This document shows, in pieces, positions 11,894 to 28,855 of a stretch of 64,000 nt of DNA. A model generated the notes under the pieces. The model was not told the origin of the DNA and did no database searches. It saw only the letters and a list, made by a program, of their open reading frames with translations. Numbering within the stretch: the stretch's first letter is position 1; every line of letters begins with the position of its first letter. This DNA comes from Plantago ovata. Its lineage: Eukaryota > Streptophyta > Magnoliopsida > Lamiales > Plantaginaceae. A program made the translations under genes and the position numbers. Where the stretch lies: the NCBI GenBank assembly GCA_028274465.1, contig CM051455.1, positions 113,683,547-113,747,546 on the forward strand. The letters are read 5' to 3'.

Positions 11894-14800
11894 ATGCCAG
11901 CAGCCATTTCCATCCTCAAACTATCAATTCTTGTTCCACCAGAACCACCCTTCTCCTCCCCAAGATCAACAACATTCCCGGTCAAACCCTCAACTTTCAC
12001 AAATTTCACATCCACCAGCCCCCTATCCTTGTATTCATTATCATCAACAAGAAAAACCCTCTTCTGCACCAATTCGTCCAAAGAAGAAGAAGCAGAAGCA
12101 GAGGTTTCCAAGGAAGAAGAAGAAGGTGATGAGTGGCTGCAGAAATTGCCCGATAAAAACAAGCCCTTGTACTCTCACAGCCTGCCTTGTCTTGAAGCGT
12201 GGTTGAAGAATTTGGGATTTTATCAAAGTAGAGATGATAGAGCGGTTTGGTTCGTCGAGAAATCTGATTGGCACGCCCAGCTTTCCCTTGACCTCACTGA
12301 TTTGTATATCAGGTTAGTAGTGTTTTTTTTTTTTTTGGGATTAAATTATTTTTTTGTTTTTGTTTTGTGCTTTGTGTTTTATATGTATCTGTTAAGACTA
12401 ATGTTAACTTCAAGGTCTCATGATATATCTTATTAGCATTGTTAATTTGTTATTCTTATTCATATAATTTATTATTTGTGTTTATATGGAGAAACCAAGT
12501 CCATGGACTTAGGCTCTGTTATATTCGTCTCAAAATTGATTATTTTAAGTTCAGATCATATATCAGTTCACATGCATTATGGATTAAGTTCTAGTTCAGT
12601 TCAGATTTGGTAATAGTGTCTACAAATAAGTTAAGTTCTAGTTGAGCTTCAGCTCAGTTCATTCAGAGTTCAGCTCAGTTCATTCACTTCGGCTTCATTC
12701 AGTTCAATTGTGTTCTGTTGAGACGAAGAGAACACGTATCTGCCATGAGTGAGTGAATGAGATCATCTTGAGCAATTGTGAGTTGGAAGTTCATGAGGTT
12801 TGATATCCACATGGACCACATTTGCAAATGCGCACTATCTGTGACCCAATTTTGGTTCATGGTAGGGAAAAAAACAGGTTTTTTACGTGTTACCTATGGA
12901 TCATGGCCGGCCGTCCATCAATTAATTAGAGTGGGATAAATGACCCACTCCAATTTTTTTTTTTTTAATTAACCTTGCAGGCGAAACAACATCGCCCACG
13001 ATTGTTTTTCTTTAGAGGAAAAAAAAAAAAGGCAGTGTGATAATGGGCTGGTCATAGAGTGCTCTGCTATTCCTACATTGGATATTGTTTTGACAAAAAT
13101 GAGTATATTACATGGTTTTTTAATCCTTAAAAAAGAAAACGGTTTCGAGTTTATATTTTCATTCTCTATTATAGAGCCCGATATTGATATGCTTCCTCAC
13201 AACTAAATTTATTTTCCTTCTCCATTTTAATCTCTCCAGGGCACTTCTTGAACTTCCTCCATCTACTCTTAAACTGAAATTGGCATCATTGTAGTGTGAA
13301 TCAATTTTGCCATTCGTATGTCATCATCTTCCATTTTACCCCGTCTCCTACTCATAGATGCATAAGAACCAACCCATTTTTATCTACTCGGAGCTTATTC
13401 ATATTTATGGGGCGAATCACGTAGTCATTAGGCCTTTCTTTTTTAACTTGATGAAATGACTTCATGTTCGTCAATAATTTCTTAGACTAATGGTTGATGC
13501 CAACAATAGCATCAGTGGAGAGCGTCATGTGTGCTGAGATCAGAGCATCTTCTTCTCCTTGTCATAGAGTATTTGCAATTGTTGTTGCCTTTTTATTTTT
13601 TTAATTCTTCAATTTTTTTAATTTTAATTTGTCTGTTGTTCAGTTTCAAGAACTTCAACTTCGACATGGTCCACGTAATCATCAGTTGAGAGTGAGATAT
13701 GATGTTGGGTTTTTGGTCAGACAGTACAGTCTGACCAATAATAAACTGGTGTTGGTTGGGAAGGGCCTTTAGAGCTCCTAAAGCCCTGAGAATACGTATT
13801 GAAATTCTCAGAGGGATTGAAGGTGTTGGGAGAGCTTTGGAACGCTGCCGACGGGTGTTAATTGTAGGAAAGAGCTTCTGAATTATGTGAGGCATTATGC
13901 TGGGAGCCGATATTCTGAGAGTTCTGCGAATTTTGAACTTCATATACTCTTGTATTCTTGGTATTGAGGGTCATTTTCAAAGGGATTGACCATTACAGCG
14001 AGATAAAATGCAGAAGGTGAAGAGATTGAGTTGTGAGGAAGCATATAAATATTGGGCTCTATAAATAGAGCACGGAGAAATAAGCACAGATTTTTTTTTT
14101 CTTAGATTAAGAAAACATGCAAAATATTCATTTTATCCAAAAATCCAATGAAGGAATCGCTGAGCGACACTTTTCCCTTATCACAATGCCTCTTTTCTTT
14201 TCTTTAAAAAGAGAGAATTGCACTGGTCCCACCTCAATTGATTGGTTGACTATCCAATTGATTGGCCAACCATCATTATAGGTTGTTCGTTTGCTCATGT
14301 TTTGAGCAAAACGTTGACCAATGTTGATGGTCGGTCTTTTGTTTGTGGCCATGACCCATAATTGGGTCATAGTTAACAGCAGGTAAGAACCTGTTTTTCC
14401 CTATCGTGACCCAAGCATTGGGTTTGGTCACGGATTGGGCTGCTCTGAAGTGTTCTAATGTAATTATCATTCAATTGCTACATTAAATACTGAGTACCAA
14501 AGCATGTTACTTGAACTGAGTAAGAGAGAAGGTGGCCTATTCCAGACAACAGAGAGAAAGAAGGAAAGGTTCTTCCATGCAATATAAAAATGAGATATGA
14601 GTGGGCGTGGATCAATTTTAAGTTGAGGCTGCATATTTTGCCATTTTTGAATTGCGTGATGTAGTTTGGAATGTTGGCATAATGTATTTCATGTGTTTAA
14701 GAGTAAAAGAACAGGGGAACGACTAAGGTTGGAATCATAGGACAAGTAACATATTTTGCGACTGCATGAATAAACCATGAATGAACTATTGATCAGTATA

Positions 14801-15147
14801 GTCTACGCCATATATTTCTCTTCATTGGTTTGTGATAGAATACACTCGGTGCACTGTGCATACAGTTGTTATAATCTACAACTTGAAACTGACTCAAATT
14901 CGTTTTTATATCTCATTTGGATAGGTTTAGTTTTTTCATGTTCCTTTTTTTACTTTAGGCATTTACTTTATACAATTTGCTTTCACTTTCTGTCGAAGTT
15001 TCATGTGCTTCTTTCTTTGATGACAAGTACTGGAAATACAGGTACCTGAAGAATGGACCTGGAAATCTTGAAAAGGACATGGAGAGAAGATTTAGTTATG
15101 CTTTAAGTAGAGATGATATTGAGAATGCCATACTCGGAGGACCTTGA
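11894..15147 (+). CDS. DUF3143-family protein, probably chloroplast-targeted (two exons)
   Basis: Exon 1 is 11894-12312 and exon 2 is 15042-15147. The donor CAG|GTTAGT and acceptor ACAG|GTACC join inside an arginine codon and give 174 residues. Residues 1-60 or so are rich in S, T and P with few acidic residues, typical of a chloroplast transit peptide. A glutamate-rich linker follows (about 63-78). The rest is a compact domain: LYSHSLPCLEAWLKNLGF, RDDRAVWFVEKSDWHAQLSLDL, YLKNGPGNLEKDMERRFSYAL and the terminal ENAILGGP. This pattern matches plant proteins with the cyanobacterial DUF3143 domain (PF11341, no known function). The 2.7-kb intron contains repeat material. A possible polyadenylation signal AATAAA lies at 15381-15386. 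No damage is visible. Confidence 0.8.
12313..15041 (+). other. Intron of the DUF3143-type gene
   Basis: Large AT-rich intron with poly-T runs (12316-12335, 12956-12966) and an inverted-repeat unit at about 12827-14447. Open frames inside it (13593-13943, 14128-14470, 14777-15049) have no recognisable features. Confidence 0.75.
12827..14447. mobile_element. Inverted-repeat unit in the intron, possible DNA transposon remnant
   Basis: Imperfect inverted repeats of about 80 bp. The left arm (12827-12906) holds TGTGACCCAA, GGTAGGGAAAAA, ACAGGTT and ATCATGGCC. The right arm, reversed (about 14335-14447), holds CGTGACCAAA, GATAGGGAAAAA, ACAGGTT and GTCATGGCC. No transposase and no convincing target duplication were found, so ends and class are uncertain. 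Confidence 0.4.
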
Positions 15148-16107
15148 GGCTGCCACCATTCAAGTACTCTGAACTACAAGGTTGCTTTTGTTTCCAACTT
15201 GGGCATTTGCAACCAAGTTGTGGAAACTGTTATGTTTCTCCAAGTTCCCCTCCTTCAGAAAGCTATGGTAGGAAGAAAATCTATCACTTGAGATATTGTT
15301 CTTTGTAATACTAGTAGTAGTATTGTTTTATTATGTCAATTCTGTATACAGGGAATTCATGTATCAACATTCATTACAGAAATAAAAATCTCTCATAGAG
15401 GTTTGGGAAACTGTTATGTTTCTCCAGGGTGTTCACATATTCTTTTGAAAGGTTATGGTTCATATCAGAAGAACAATAGGATTCTTGTACTGTCTATGGT
15501 AAAAGATATGGAGAAAACATTGCACCAGTATAATAAGTTAGCTCACCCAGATATCCATTTTGGACTTTCAGCTTCAGTGCAGAGGCAACTTAGTAAGAAT
15601 TATACAGCATCATCGAATTAGTGAATGTATTTTGCCCTCGTTTGTACTCGATCAACCGGCTTGTTACTTTAGCCAGCCATTAGCCAACGGGCAAACAAGA
15701 TACACTTCAACAGTTAGTCATCACAAGCGAAAGCAAGCTCTCATACACACAGAATATGAGCTCAAAAACTCCAAGGTAACCTAGCAATCACAACTGCATG
15801 GTACTACTTGTATCTGAATATCACAGTTTCTATTGTAACTGCGTACAGTTGTTCATTCGCCTCACCAGCGTGGCCTACCAGGAGTACGCTGTTATTTCAA
15901 CAACCAATTTACATTTCAGAAGAAACTACATTCATAACAAGCCTGAAGCTACATACAGATGCTTAAATGCTCAGACGATGTTTATTAGAAATTTCAGGTA
16001 TCGGATTTGGCTGTTCCATTTGCATCTGTGACCTAGTTCAACTGAAAATTCACCGGTCGTTTCAACAGCTTAGGGAAGTTGTAGAAGCAGCAGTTCAGGT
16101 CATCAGA
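15148..16107. other. Intergenic region between convergent genes
   Basis: Holds the 3' ends of both neighbours. A 23-bp direct repeat (GGAAACTGTTATGTTTCTCC core) occurs at about 15221-15243 and 15406-15428. The short ORFs here (15403-16179) have no recognisable features. Confidence 0.6.
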
Positions 16108-21695
<5,588 letters not shown>

Positions 21696-22260
21696 AACCT
21701 ACCTATTCACACTACACACATGTGTCACCAAAGTTGCAAATATATTACCAACAAATTAATTAAGTAAAGAAGATATCATAAAATTCATAATATATCATAT
21801 ATGAGCATGAGCAGCAAATAATCTGTAATCAAATACAAAATTAAGCCACAGAGTTTAGCAATTCATTCACATAATGAACAAGTCAAGAATTGAGCAGCAA
21901 ATGAAGGGAAGTTGTAAGAAATTAAGAAGAAGAAAAAAAGAAGACTAACCAGACAGAGAAGAGAGGTAATTTTACACTCTTCCTGTTCCTGTGGGGTGAC
22001 AAAGAAGTGTAATAATTGGTTGTTTCCACAGTACCAAAAAGAAAAGGCTAAGAAGGCTGTGATTCTTTCTTTCTTTTGGATACTCACAAGTCACCGTCGA
22101 ATACAAAAGAAAGAATCAAATTGTGACGAATTGAATTCTCTCTGTCAGCCATGATGTTTTTTTTGTGAATTATCTATCATGCCAAACGAAAGTTTCCATG
22201 GCTATCGAGGTTTATGAGGTGTATGCGATCCCGGAGAAAACGTTAATGCAACTACATAAA
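21696..22260 (-). promoter_or_regulatory. 5' flank of the ABCC10-like gene
   Basis: About 565 bp upstream of the start codon. A pyrimidine-rich plant-type leader is visible on the minus strand, but I see no clear TATA box. The duplicated, transposon-filled region starts directly beyond it. Confidence 0.4.
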
Positions 22261-22520
22261 CAGATTTCATACATGTGAGTCTAAAAGGTCTGCTAACATG
22301 TGTCACATATGTTTGTTGGTCAAGTGTTTTATCCTCAATTTAAAATGACTAATTAAGTCACGATATATTTATAAAATGAAAAATATACTTATCACTTATT
22401 GGTTTCCATAGTTTCTTCTTTAAGTTTGTTTCATTAAGTTTGTTTCATTGACTTTTTATTGCTGCTTCATTTGACTCCTGATTATTTTAAATCATAACAA
22501 AAAATTAATTTATAAAAATA

Positions 22521-23395
22521 CTAGAAACCACGTCACACGATATGCGTGTGAAGCGTAATATTGTAAAACATTATTGTTTTATTAAATAATGTATTGTATT
22601 GAAATGAATGGAGTAAATATATAATCTTCACATAATGACTTCACACGTAACAAAAAATAACTAATTGAGTAATTAAACTAACACTAATGGTGTCCTATAT
22701 ATAAATGTATATACTTCTTCCATTTCTTTAGTTACTTCCTAAGAGGATTGTTCATCGCGACCTTTGACCACGTATAACTCCTAAATTAAACCGTATCAAT
22801 ATAAATTAAAAGTTGATTATGAAAATATACTTCATTTAATTTCATGATATAATTTTATTATATTTTTCTCTAATGTAATTTAGGAGTTATACGTGGTCAA
22901 ATGTCGCGATTAATAGTCCCCTTGGGAAGTAACTAAAGAAATGGAGGAAGTATAACTTTTGTAGTTATGCAATTAATAGTTTGAATTGAACTATATTAGA
23001 CATACGAAAAGTATTCTTCGGATGAGTTAAGAACCATCAGATACATCTCTAGACTTCGGAAACATTCAACTTCGAAATCGGCAATGCATCTTTCGCATGT
23101 TAATTGGTGTTCTTCACCAGTTGAATATATATTGTCATGTGCGTCATTATCTCTTGCCATTTTATTTTATCGATGCCTTTTGTTATATTGATGATGCAAT
23201 ATGGACGATATTCAAATTCCAAGTGGTCTAGCTAGTATCCTCAGTTCTCTATCATTATAGCTAGATTGACGTTTGGTAATTAAATAATGACACATGTACG
23301 CACCAGATTGAATTTGAATAAGCAAAATCAACGGATTAAAATTGATTGGTAGGTCAATCAATTGAGTGAATCAATCGGCTTATTATATTACTTTA
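22521..23395 (-). mobile_element. Possible second Helitron (3' end seen)
   Basis: On the minus strand the left edge ends with a hairpin (stem CACACG/CGTGTG, 22534-22550), nine bases and CTAG, with a T next in the flank. These are Helitron 3'-end rules. Copy B lacks the insert. No clear TC 5' end was found, so the right limit is set only by comparison with copy B. Confidence 0.4.
22714..22950. mobile_element. Stowaway-like MITE
   Basis: 237 bp flanked by TA at 22712-22713 and 22951-22952. Long terminal inverted repeats: CTTCTTCCATTTCTTTAG at the left and its near complement CTAAAGAAATGGAGGAAG at the right. Complementarity continues inward for about 80 bp through the TACGTGGTCAAA block. No coding capacity. 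Confidence 0.88.
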
Positions 23396-23517
23396 ATATA
23401 TTATAAAAATAATAAAAAATTAATTTATAAAAATATATTATAAAAATAATTAAAAAATAATTTATAAAAATATATTATAAAAATAATAAAATATTAATTT
23501 ATAAAAATATATTATGA
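23396..23517. repeat. AT-rich tandem repeat
   Basis: Three to four copies of a roughly 40-bp unit built on TATTATAAAAATAATAAA and AATTTATAAAAA. Confidence 0.8.
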
Positions 23518-23737
23518 GAATATAATGTGTCCGGTGATTTAGGGGGAATGGAGACGGAATAACATGTGTTTGGGTCTAAAGTCTAAACTAGACTTTTGTT
23601 CTGTAAAACATGTGTCATATTTTCAGATTTAATTAACGTCATATTTCCAAACTTTAAAAAAACACTCATTTTACAAGATACAAAAATCTAGTTTATACCC
23701 AAACATGATGATGATTTTGATGTTATACATATACATA

Positions 23738-26568
23738 CTAGTAAATAACCCGTCGAGTTTCGACGGGGAATAGTAGTTTCACAAATTATTAAATGGAAGT
23801 AAACTAAATGAAAATCGATATTTATTTTTTATTGATAGATAAATTTGTAGAATAGTTCCATCAATGTGATCATTATATATTCTAAATTATTGTGAAATAG
23901 TCCAGTCGGACATATTTCATGGTCTAAACTTGCAGATATAAACCCGTCAAATACGGTTAATGTTCTAAATTCTTGCAAAATAAACCCGTCGAACACAATT
24001 AGTCAATTAGTGTTCTAAAATAGACCCGTCGAACACATTCGTTGTTCTAAAGTATCACGAAACAGACCCGCTGAATACATACATTGGAATAGACCCGTTG
24101 AACACATTCGTTGTTCTAAAGTATCACGGAACAGACCCGCTGAATACATACATTGGAATAGACCCGCCGAACACATTCATTGTTCTAAATATCACGGAAC
24201 AGACCCGCTGAATACATACATTGGAATAGACCCGTCGAAATTCGAAGGAAAATAGTAAATTCACAAATAATTTAATGAAAGTCAATTAAAAGAAAAACAA
24301 TGATCTTTCTATTTCTTTTCATTAATATAGGATTTACGAAATAATCCCATAAAATTTTATCATTATATAAGTAAAAAAAATGTGACCATTATATATTCTA
24401 AATTATTGAAAAAAATTCATCGAACACAGTTCGGTTCAATGCAAAATAGACTCATAGAACATTAACTGTTCTGAACTATTATCGAATAGACCCGTTGAAA
24501 ACATGTAGTCTTCTAAAGTATTTAGGGAATAGGCCTTTTACAGATTTTAATTATTGCGAAATAGATTTGTCATACACAGTTAATGATTTAAACTATTAGT
24601 ATCAAATACATATACCCGTCAGACATGGTTAGTTTTCTAAAGTATAGAATGCACCCGTCAAACATAGTTAGTGTTATACATATTGCAGAATATACCTATT
24701 TTGAACAATAACTGTTTATGAACTATTGTGTAATTGGCCCGTAACAAACAGATAGTCTCTTAAAGTATTTGCGGAATAGACCCGTGAAAAAACACAAGTT
24801 AATGTTTTAAACTATTGCGAAATAGACCCGTCGAATACATTTAATAATCTAAATTGTTGTGGAATAGATCTGCCATACATGGTTAGTTTTCTAAAGTATA
24901 TCGGAATGCACCCGCTGAACACTAACTGTTTCTGAACTATCGTGTAGTTGACCCATGAAAAATAGATAGTCTCTTAAACTATTTGTGGAATAGACCCGTG
25001 AAAAAACACCATTTAATGTTCCAAACTATTGCGCAATAGACCCGTCGAACACATTTAAAGATCTAAATTATTGTGGAGCAGATTCGTAGGACACGGTTAG
25101 TATTCTTAAGTGTATCGGAATGCACCCGTCGAATATAGTTAGTATTCTAATGTTTAAAATATACCGATAGAATACCAATTGTGTTAAACTACTATAAAAT
25201 AGACCCGTCTAAAATAGGTAGTCTTGTATAGTATTTTTGGAATAGATCCATCGGAAAAACAAAGTGAGCTTTCTAAACAATAGCAGCTAAGATCCGACAA
25301 CACAGTTAATGGTCTAAACTATTGTGAAATAAACTCGTCGAACATAGTTAATGATCTAATATTTTACTAAATAAACCCGTCGGACACAGTTAGTTATGTT
25401 TTCTAAAGTATAAAGGAATGCATCAGTGAAATATATATAGTTAGTGTTCTAAATATTACAGAATAGACCCTTCTAGCAGAAATGTTTTCAGAAATATTGT
25501 GTAATAGACACGTCGAAATCATGTAGTATGTTAAAGTATTCGCGGAATAGACTCGTAAAAATATAGTTAATGTTCTAAACTATTGCTGAATAGATCCGTC
25601 GAACACATTTAATGTTCTAAACTGTTATGGAATAAATCCGTCGAACGCTTTTAGTATTCTAAGCCATAGCAGAATGCACCCGTCGAACATAGTTAGTATC
25701 CTAAACTATTGTGTAATAGACCGGTGGAACACTAACTGTTTTTAACTACAGTGTAATAGACCCGTGGAGAACATGTAGTTTACTCAAGTATTTCGGAATG
25801 GACACGTCGATAAAACAGTTAGTACTAACGTAGAAATTACAACAGTACGTGTTCTACACTATTGCAAAATTGACCCGCCGAACATAGTTAATGATAATCT
25901 AAACTATTGTGCAATAAACCCCTTAGACAGTGGAACCAAGAAGTTAGAGAATGTTGACACGTGGAAACAAATAGCTAGATTATCGACAAATGTGAATTGG
26001 ATAAATAAGTAAAAAGTAAATGACACTTCAATTAGATAAATGATTATTGGCACGAGGAGGCTTTAAATATTACTTCAATATTTTCAATATAGTTACTTTT
26101 TTTAATAGCAAAACAAACTAATTTTTATCATCATTTTTGTATGACAATTTTGAATAATTTTCCATATCATAAATGTTTATTCTATAATAAAATTTTAATT
26201 TTTTATGAAATATAATAAACATCGTAAAATTATATAGTGGTTGCATAAATTTGTGATTATTCTTTTAAATATACTTTAACCATTTTTTTTTTCATAATTC
26301 TGATGATATATTAATTTTTTAAAATAGTAGAATTATATCTATGATATTATTTAAATATTATTTAATTATTAATTTTGTTCAAATATTAATTAATTAAAAC
26401 ATGTGAAAGGGTGAATATATGAGTAAGAACATAAAAGTCATATATTGTGGACATGTGGCAATTGTGGAACATTGGACCAATAAGAATAAAATAATGCGCC
26501 AAGTGGTAAACATTTAACATGAATTAAGGAGAGTTTTAGAAATAATTCTTTTTTAATGAATATATAGA
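23738..26568 (-). mobile_element. Non-autonomous Helitron with internal repeat array
   Basis: 2831 bp read on the minus strand. The 5' end is TCTATATATT next to host A. The 3' end is a hairpin (CCCGTCGA/TCGACGGG, about 23749-23768), a short spacer and CTAG next to host T. These are the Helitron termini and A/T target rule. No Rep/helicase ORF is present. The interior from about 23890 to 25930 is filled with degenerate copies of a 55-85-bp unit carrying (A/G)ACCCGTCGAACAC. The related segment in copy B (about 35200) lacks the element. Confidence 0.8.
23890..25930. repeat. Degenerate tandem array, core ACCCGTCGAACAC
   Basis: Roughly 25-30 units with the pattern 'AATAGACCCGTCGAACACAG' then TTAATGTTCTAAACTATTG. 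Unit length varies and many copies are mutated (CCCGCTGAATAC, CCCGTTGAACAC). The CCCGTCGA core is one arm of the element's terminal hairpin. Confidence 0.85.
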
Positions 26569-26841
26569 TTGTGTCACTATTATGATTTAGATGTTATACA
26601 TATACATATTCGTCACTATTACAACTACTTACATTCATCTCACACATTATATCGATTTGGCATTTAATGTATGTACTACCTACTATTAACACAAGAAACT
26701 TAGAATTGTACATTTATCACTACAATTAATGGTAAAAGATTCGACTTTAATTTGTAGTACTAATTATTTTACTTCCCTACCAAAACTATGTCTAAATGTT
26801 CGGTAACGTGTAGTGCTCGGTGATGATCCAATGATTTATGG

Positions 26842-27106
26842 TGTTGAATATTGAGTAATAGTGGGGTGCCGAATGGTTTTCCCCAACATGGAATTATATC
26901 ATGGTATCAGAGTCTGGCTCTCGTCCATCTGGGTTTGAATCTCTCCGGAGACAAACTCCACCCCATATTAAATTTTCACTCGAATGACCTACCTAAAGAG
27001 GTTGAAACAACCACGAGCGTGGGGGAGTGTTGGAGAATTGATATAAATGACTAGATTTCGTTCCTCCCCAACAGCTTAAACTTTTGGAAGAGTTGGAATT
27101 ATATCA
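26842..27106 (+). mobile_element. Miniature LTR element (TRIM-like)
   Basis: 265 bp. Short terminal repeats at 26842-26901 and 27029-27106 both begin TGTTG and end TGGAATTATATCA. TGGTATCAGAGT follows the left repeat directly, a primer site for initiator tRNA-Met. A purine run (GCGTGGGGGAG) precedes the right repeat. The interior is only about 127 bp. The left repeat has diverged or lost part, so this is probably a remnant. The ORF across it (26851-27054) is not a gene. Confidence 0.6.
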
Positions 27107-27110
27107 CAGA

Positions 27111-27157
27111 TTTCATACATGTGAGTCCAAAAGGTCTGCTAACATGTGTCACATATG
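27111..27157. repeat. Duplication copy B, left part
   Basis: 47 bp almost identical to 22261-22310 (one mismatch seen, GAGTCC for GAGTCT). It ends at the poly-T of the LINE insertion. Copy B resumes at 34767. Confidence 0.8.
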
Positions 27158-27190
27158 TTTTTTTTTTTGAAGGAAACGGTCATTTATTAA

Positions 27191-28042
27191 CTACGAATTA
27201 AGTAAGTTAGATCTGTTTTGGTAAACAGATCCGTACACCACATTGTTCAAGTCAGCTAAAAGTAAGTTCGAAAGCCACGCAGGGCAATTGTCTTTAAAAT
27301 ACATAGACGGTTCTAAAAATTTAATAAAGTCCGAAATGCAATTAACACGACCTGCTGATGAGTCTTGAAAATTCACCCGTCGAGTCTTGCCCAGTTCACT
27401 TTCTTTTTTTGCTAAATGATCTGCTATGCCATTTCCTTCCCGATAGACAAAATGTACTGCCACGTTTTTGTTCCTCCTGGCTTCCTCAATGTCTCGGACT
27501 AACTCTCTATGCTGCCATGCTACTTGATTCACCCTGTTAATACAATTAAAAGCATAGATGGAATCAGTTTGGATGATGATATCTTGGAGATTTAAATCTT
27601 GGCATAAAAGCAATCCCGTTTTGATTGCCAGTAGTTCCGCCGTATTGATTGTTGTTCTTCCTATAAAGGCATGTAGTGCTACCACAGGTTCACCCTTATC
27701 ATCTCTGATAACACAACCAATGCCTGCCCCTTCATAGTCAGAAAGATAAGAACCATCCGTGTTTAGACTTACTTTACCTGGAGGTGGCTTTAACCATTTA
27801 CATGGTACCTTTAAACTTACCTTTGGGATTGATGTTGCCAAATTTCCCAAGACTGTATCCTTAGTTAAGTTCTGGAAATCTTTTCTAAGGTGAAAGCAAG
27901 AGATTGTTTTATTAGCAAAAATAAAATTATTCCTTGCATTCCAGGTAATCCACAAAAAGTTTAATATAATAATTTGAGATATATGATTAGTGTTTTCCTG
28001 GAACACTAAGGAGTGTAATGAAGGATTTAAGTGAGTAGGCAT
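27191..28042 (-). pseudogene. LINE ORF2, C-terminal RNase H domain
   Basis: About 284 codons. RNase H-like fold with LNTDGSYL (first Asp), TAELLAIKTGL (Glu), IIQTDSIYA (Asp) and GNGIADHLAKKE (last Asp). This is the RVT_3 domain of plant L1 elements. It is in frame with 28046-28390 but separated by a TAA at 28046-28048. Confidence 0.9.
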
Positions 28043-28045
28043 AAT

Positions 28046-28748
28046 TTATTTTCTCAAATCATCAAAGGAAGGACAAAAAAAGAAAACATGAGGTAAGTTT
28101 TCTTCCTCTTTTCTGCAAAGCCTGCAAATAGGAGAATCAATTATATTTTGCTTGTATAACCTATCTGCAGTTGGTAATCTATTATGAAGAGCTATCCACA
28201 AGAAGAATTTAATTCTAGGGAATACATTAAGATTCCAAAGCTTCTGCCAAGGCAGAGCAGGAAGCACTGGTTTCATAAGCATTTTATAAGCACTTTTAAC
28301 TGAAAAGAGACCACAATTTGTTTTGTTCCAAACCGGTTTATCAAGTCTATTATGAGTGGGGGGGGTGCCAAGCAAAAATTTCTTCAACAATTTCTAGAGG
28401 AAGCACCTTAATTAATTTATCTAAGTCCCAATTTCCATTTGAAGCATAATCACAGACTTTTTCTTGTATGTTTGCATTTGGAGAGTACTCAACCAGTTTT
28501 TTATCTCCTAACCATTTATCAAGCCAGAAATTAATAGAAGTACCATCACCTATTTCCCAAGAAAGACCCTCCTGAATCTCAGGTTTTAATTTAACAAGGG
28601 TTTTCCAAAGCCAACTATGAGCAATTTTGGGCTGAGCTTCCAGAAAAGTTGTGTTAGGATAATATTTTTGTTTAAGAACTTTTACCCAAAGAGAGTCCTC
28701 ATTAGTGATTAACTTCCAAGCCAGTTTCAGTTGAAAGGCTTTATTCAT
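28046..28748 (-). pseudogene. LINE ORF2, post-RT region and zinc-binding block
   Basis: Two overlapping frames, 28350-28748 and 28046-28390, joined by a frameshift at about 28350-28390. The first has MNKAFQLKLAWKL and WEIGDGTSINFWLDKWL, usual after L1 reverse transcriptases. The second has the zf-RVT pattern (FSVKSAYKML, FPRIKFFLWIALHNRLPT, CRLCRKEEENLPHVFFFC). Confidence 0.88.
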
Positions 28749-28855
28749 ATCCTCTAAGTTTCTAACACCTAGCCCTCCTTGGCCTTTGGAAGGCAGACAG
28801 TTTTCCAGTTAACTCTAGCTCTTTTATTGGTTTGTTTAGAAGCATTCCAAAGAAA

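Larger units (their letters stand above)
22261..26890. repeat. Duplication copy A (loaded with insertions)
   Basis: Direct copy of the segment also found at 27111-27157 plus 34767-35517. Shared blocks: CAGATTTCATACATGTGAG (22261), GGTCAAGTGTTTTATCC (22318), the GACTTTTTATTG block, the ATTAACGTCATATTTCC block (23630) and GTAACGTGTAGTGCTCGG (26802). Copy A has extra material at about 22521-23395 and 23738-26568 that copy B lacks. Confidence 0.8.

Noticed and set aside
23890..25930. CRISPR-like repeat array
   Set aside because: Plant DNA, degenerate units of uneven length, no unique spacers of constant size and no cas genes; explained as a Helitron internal array.
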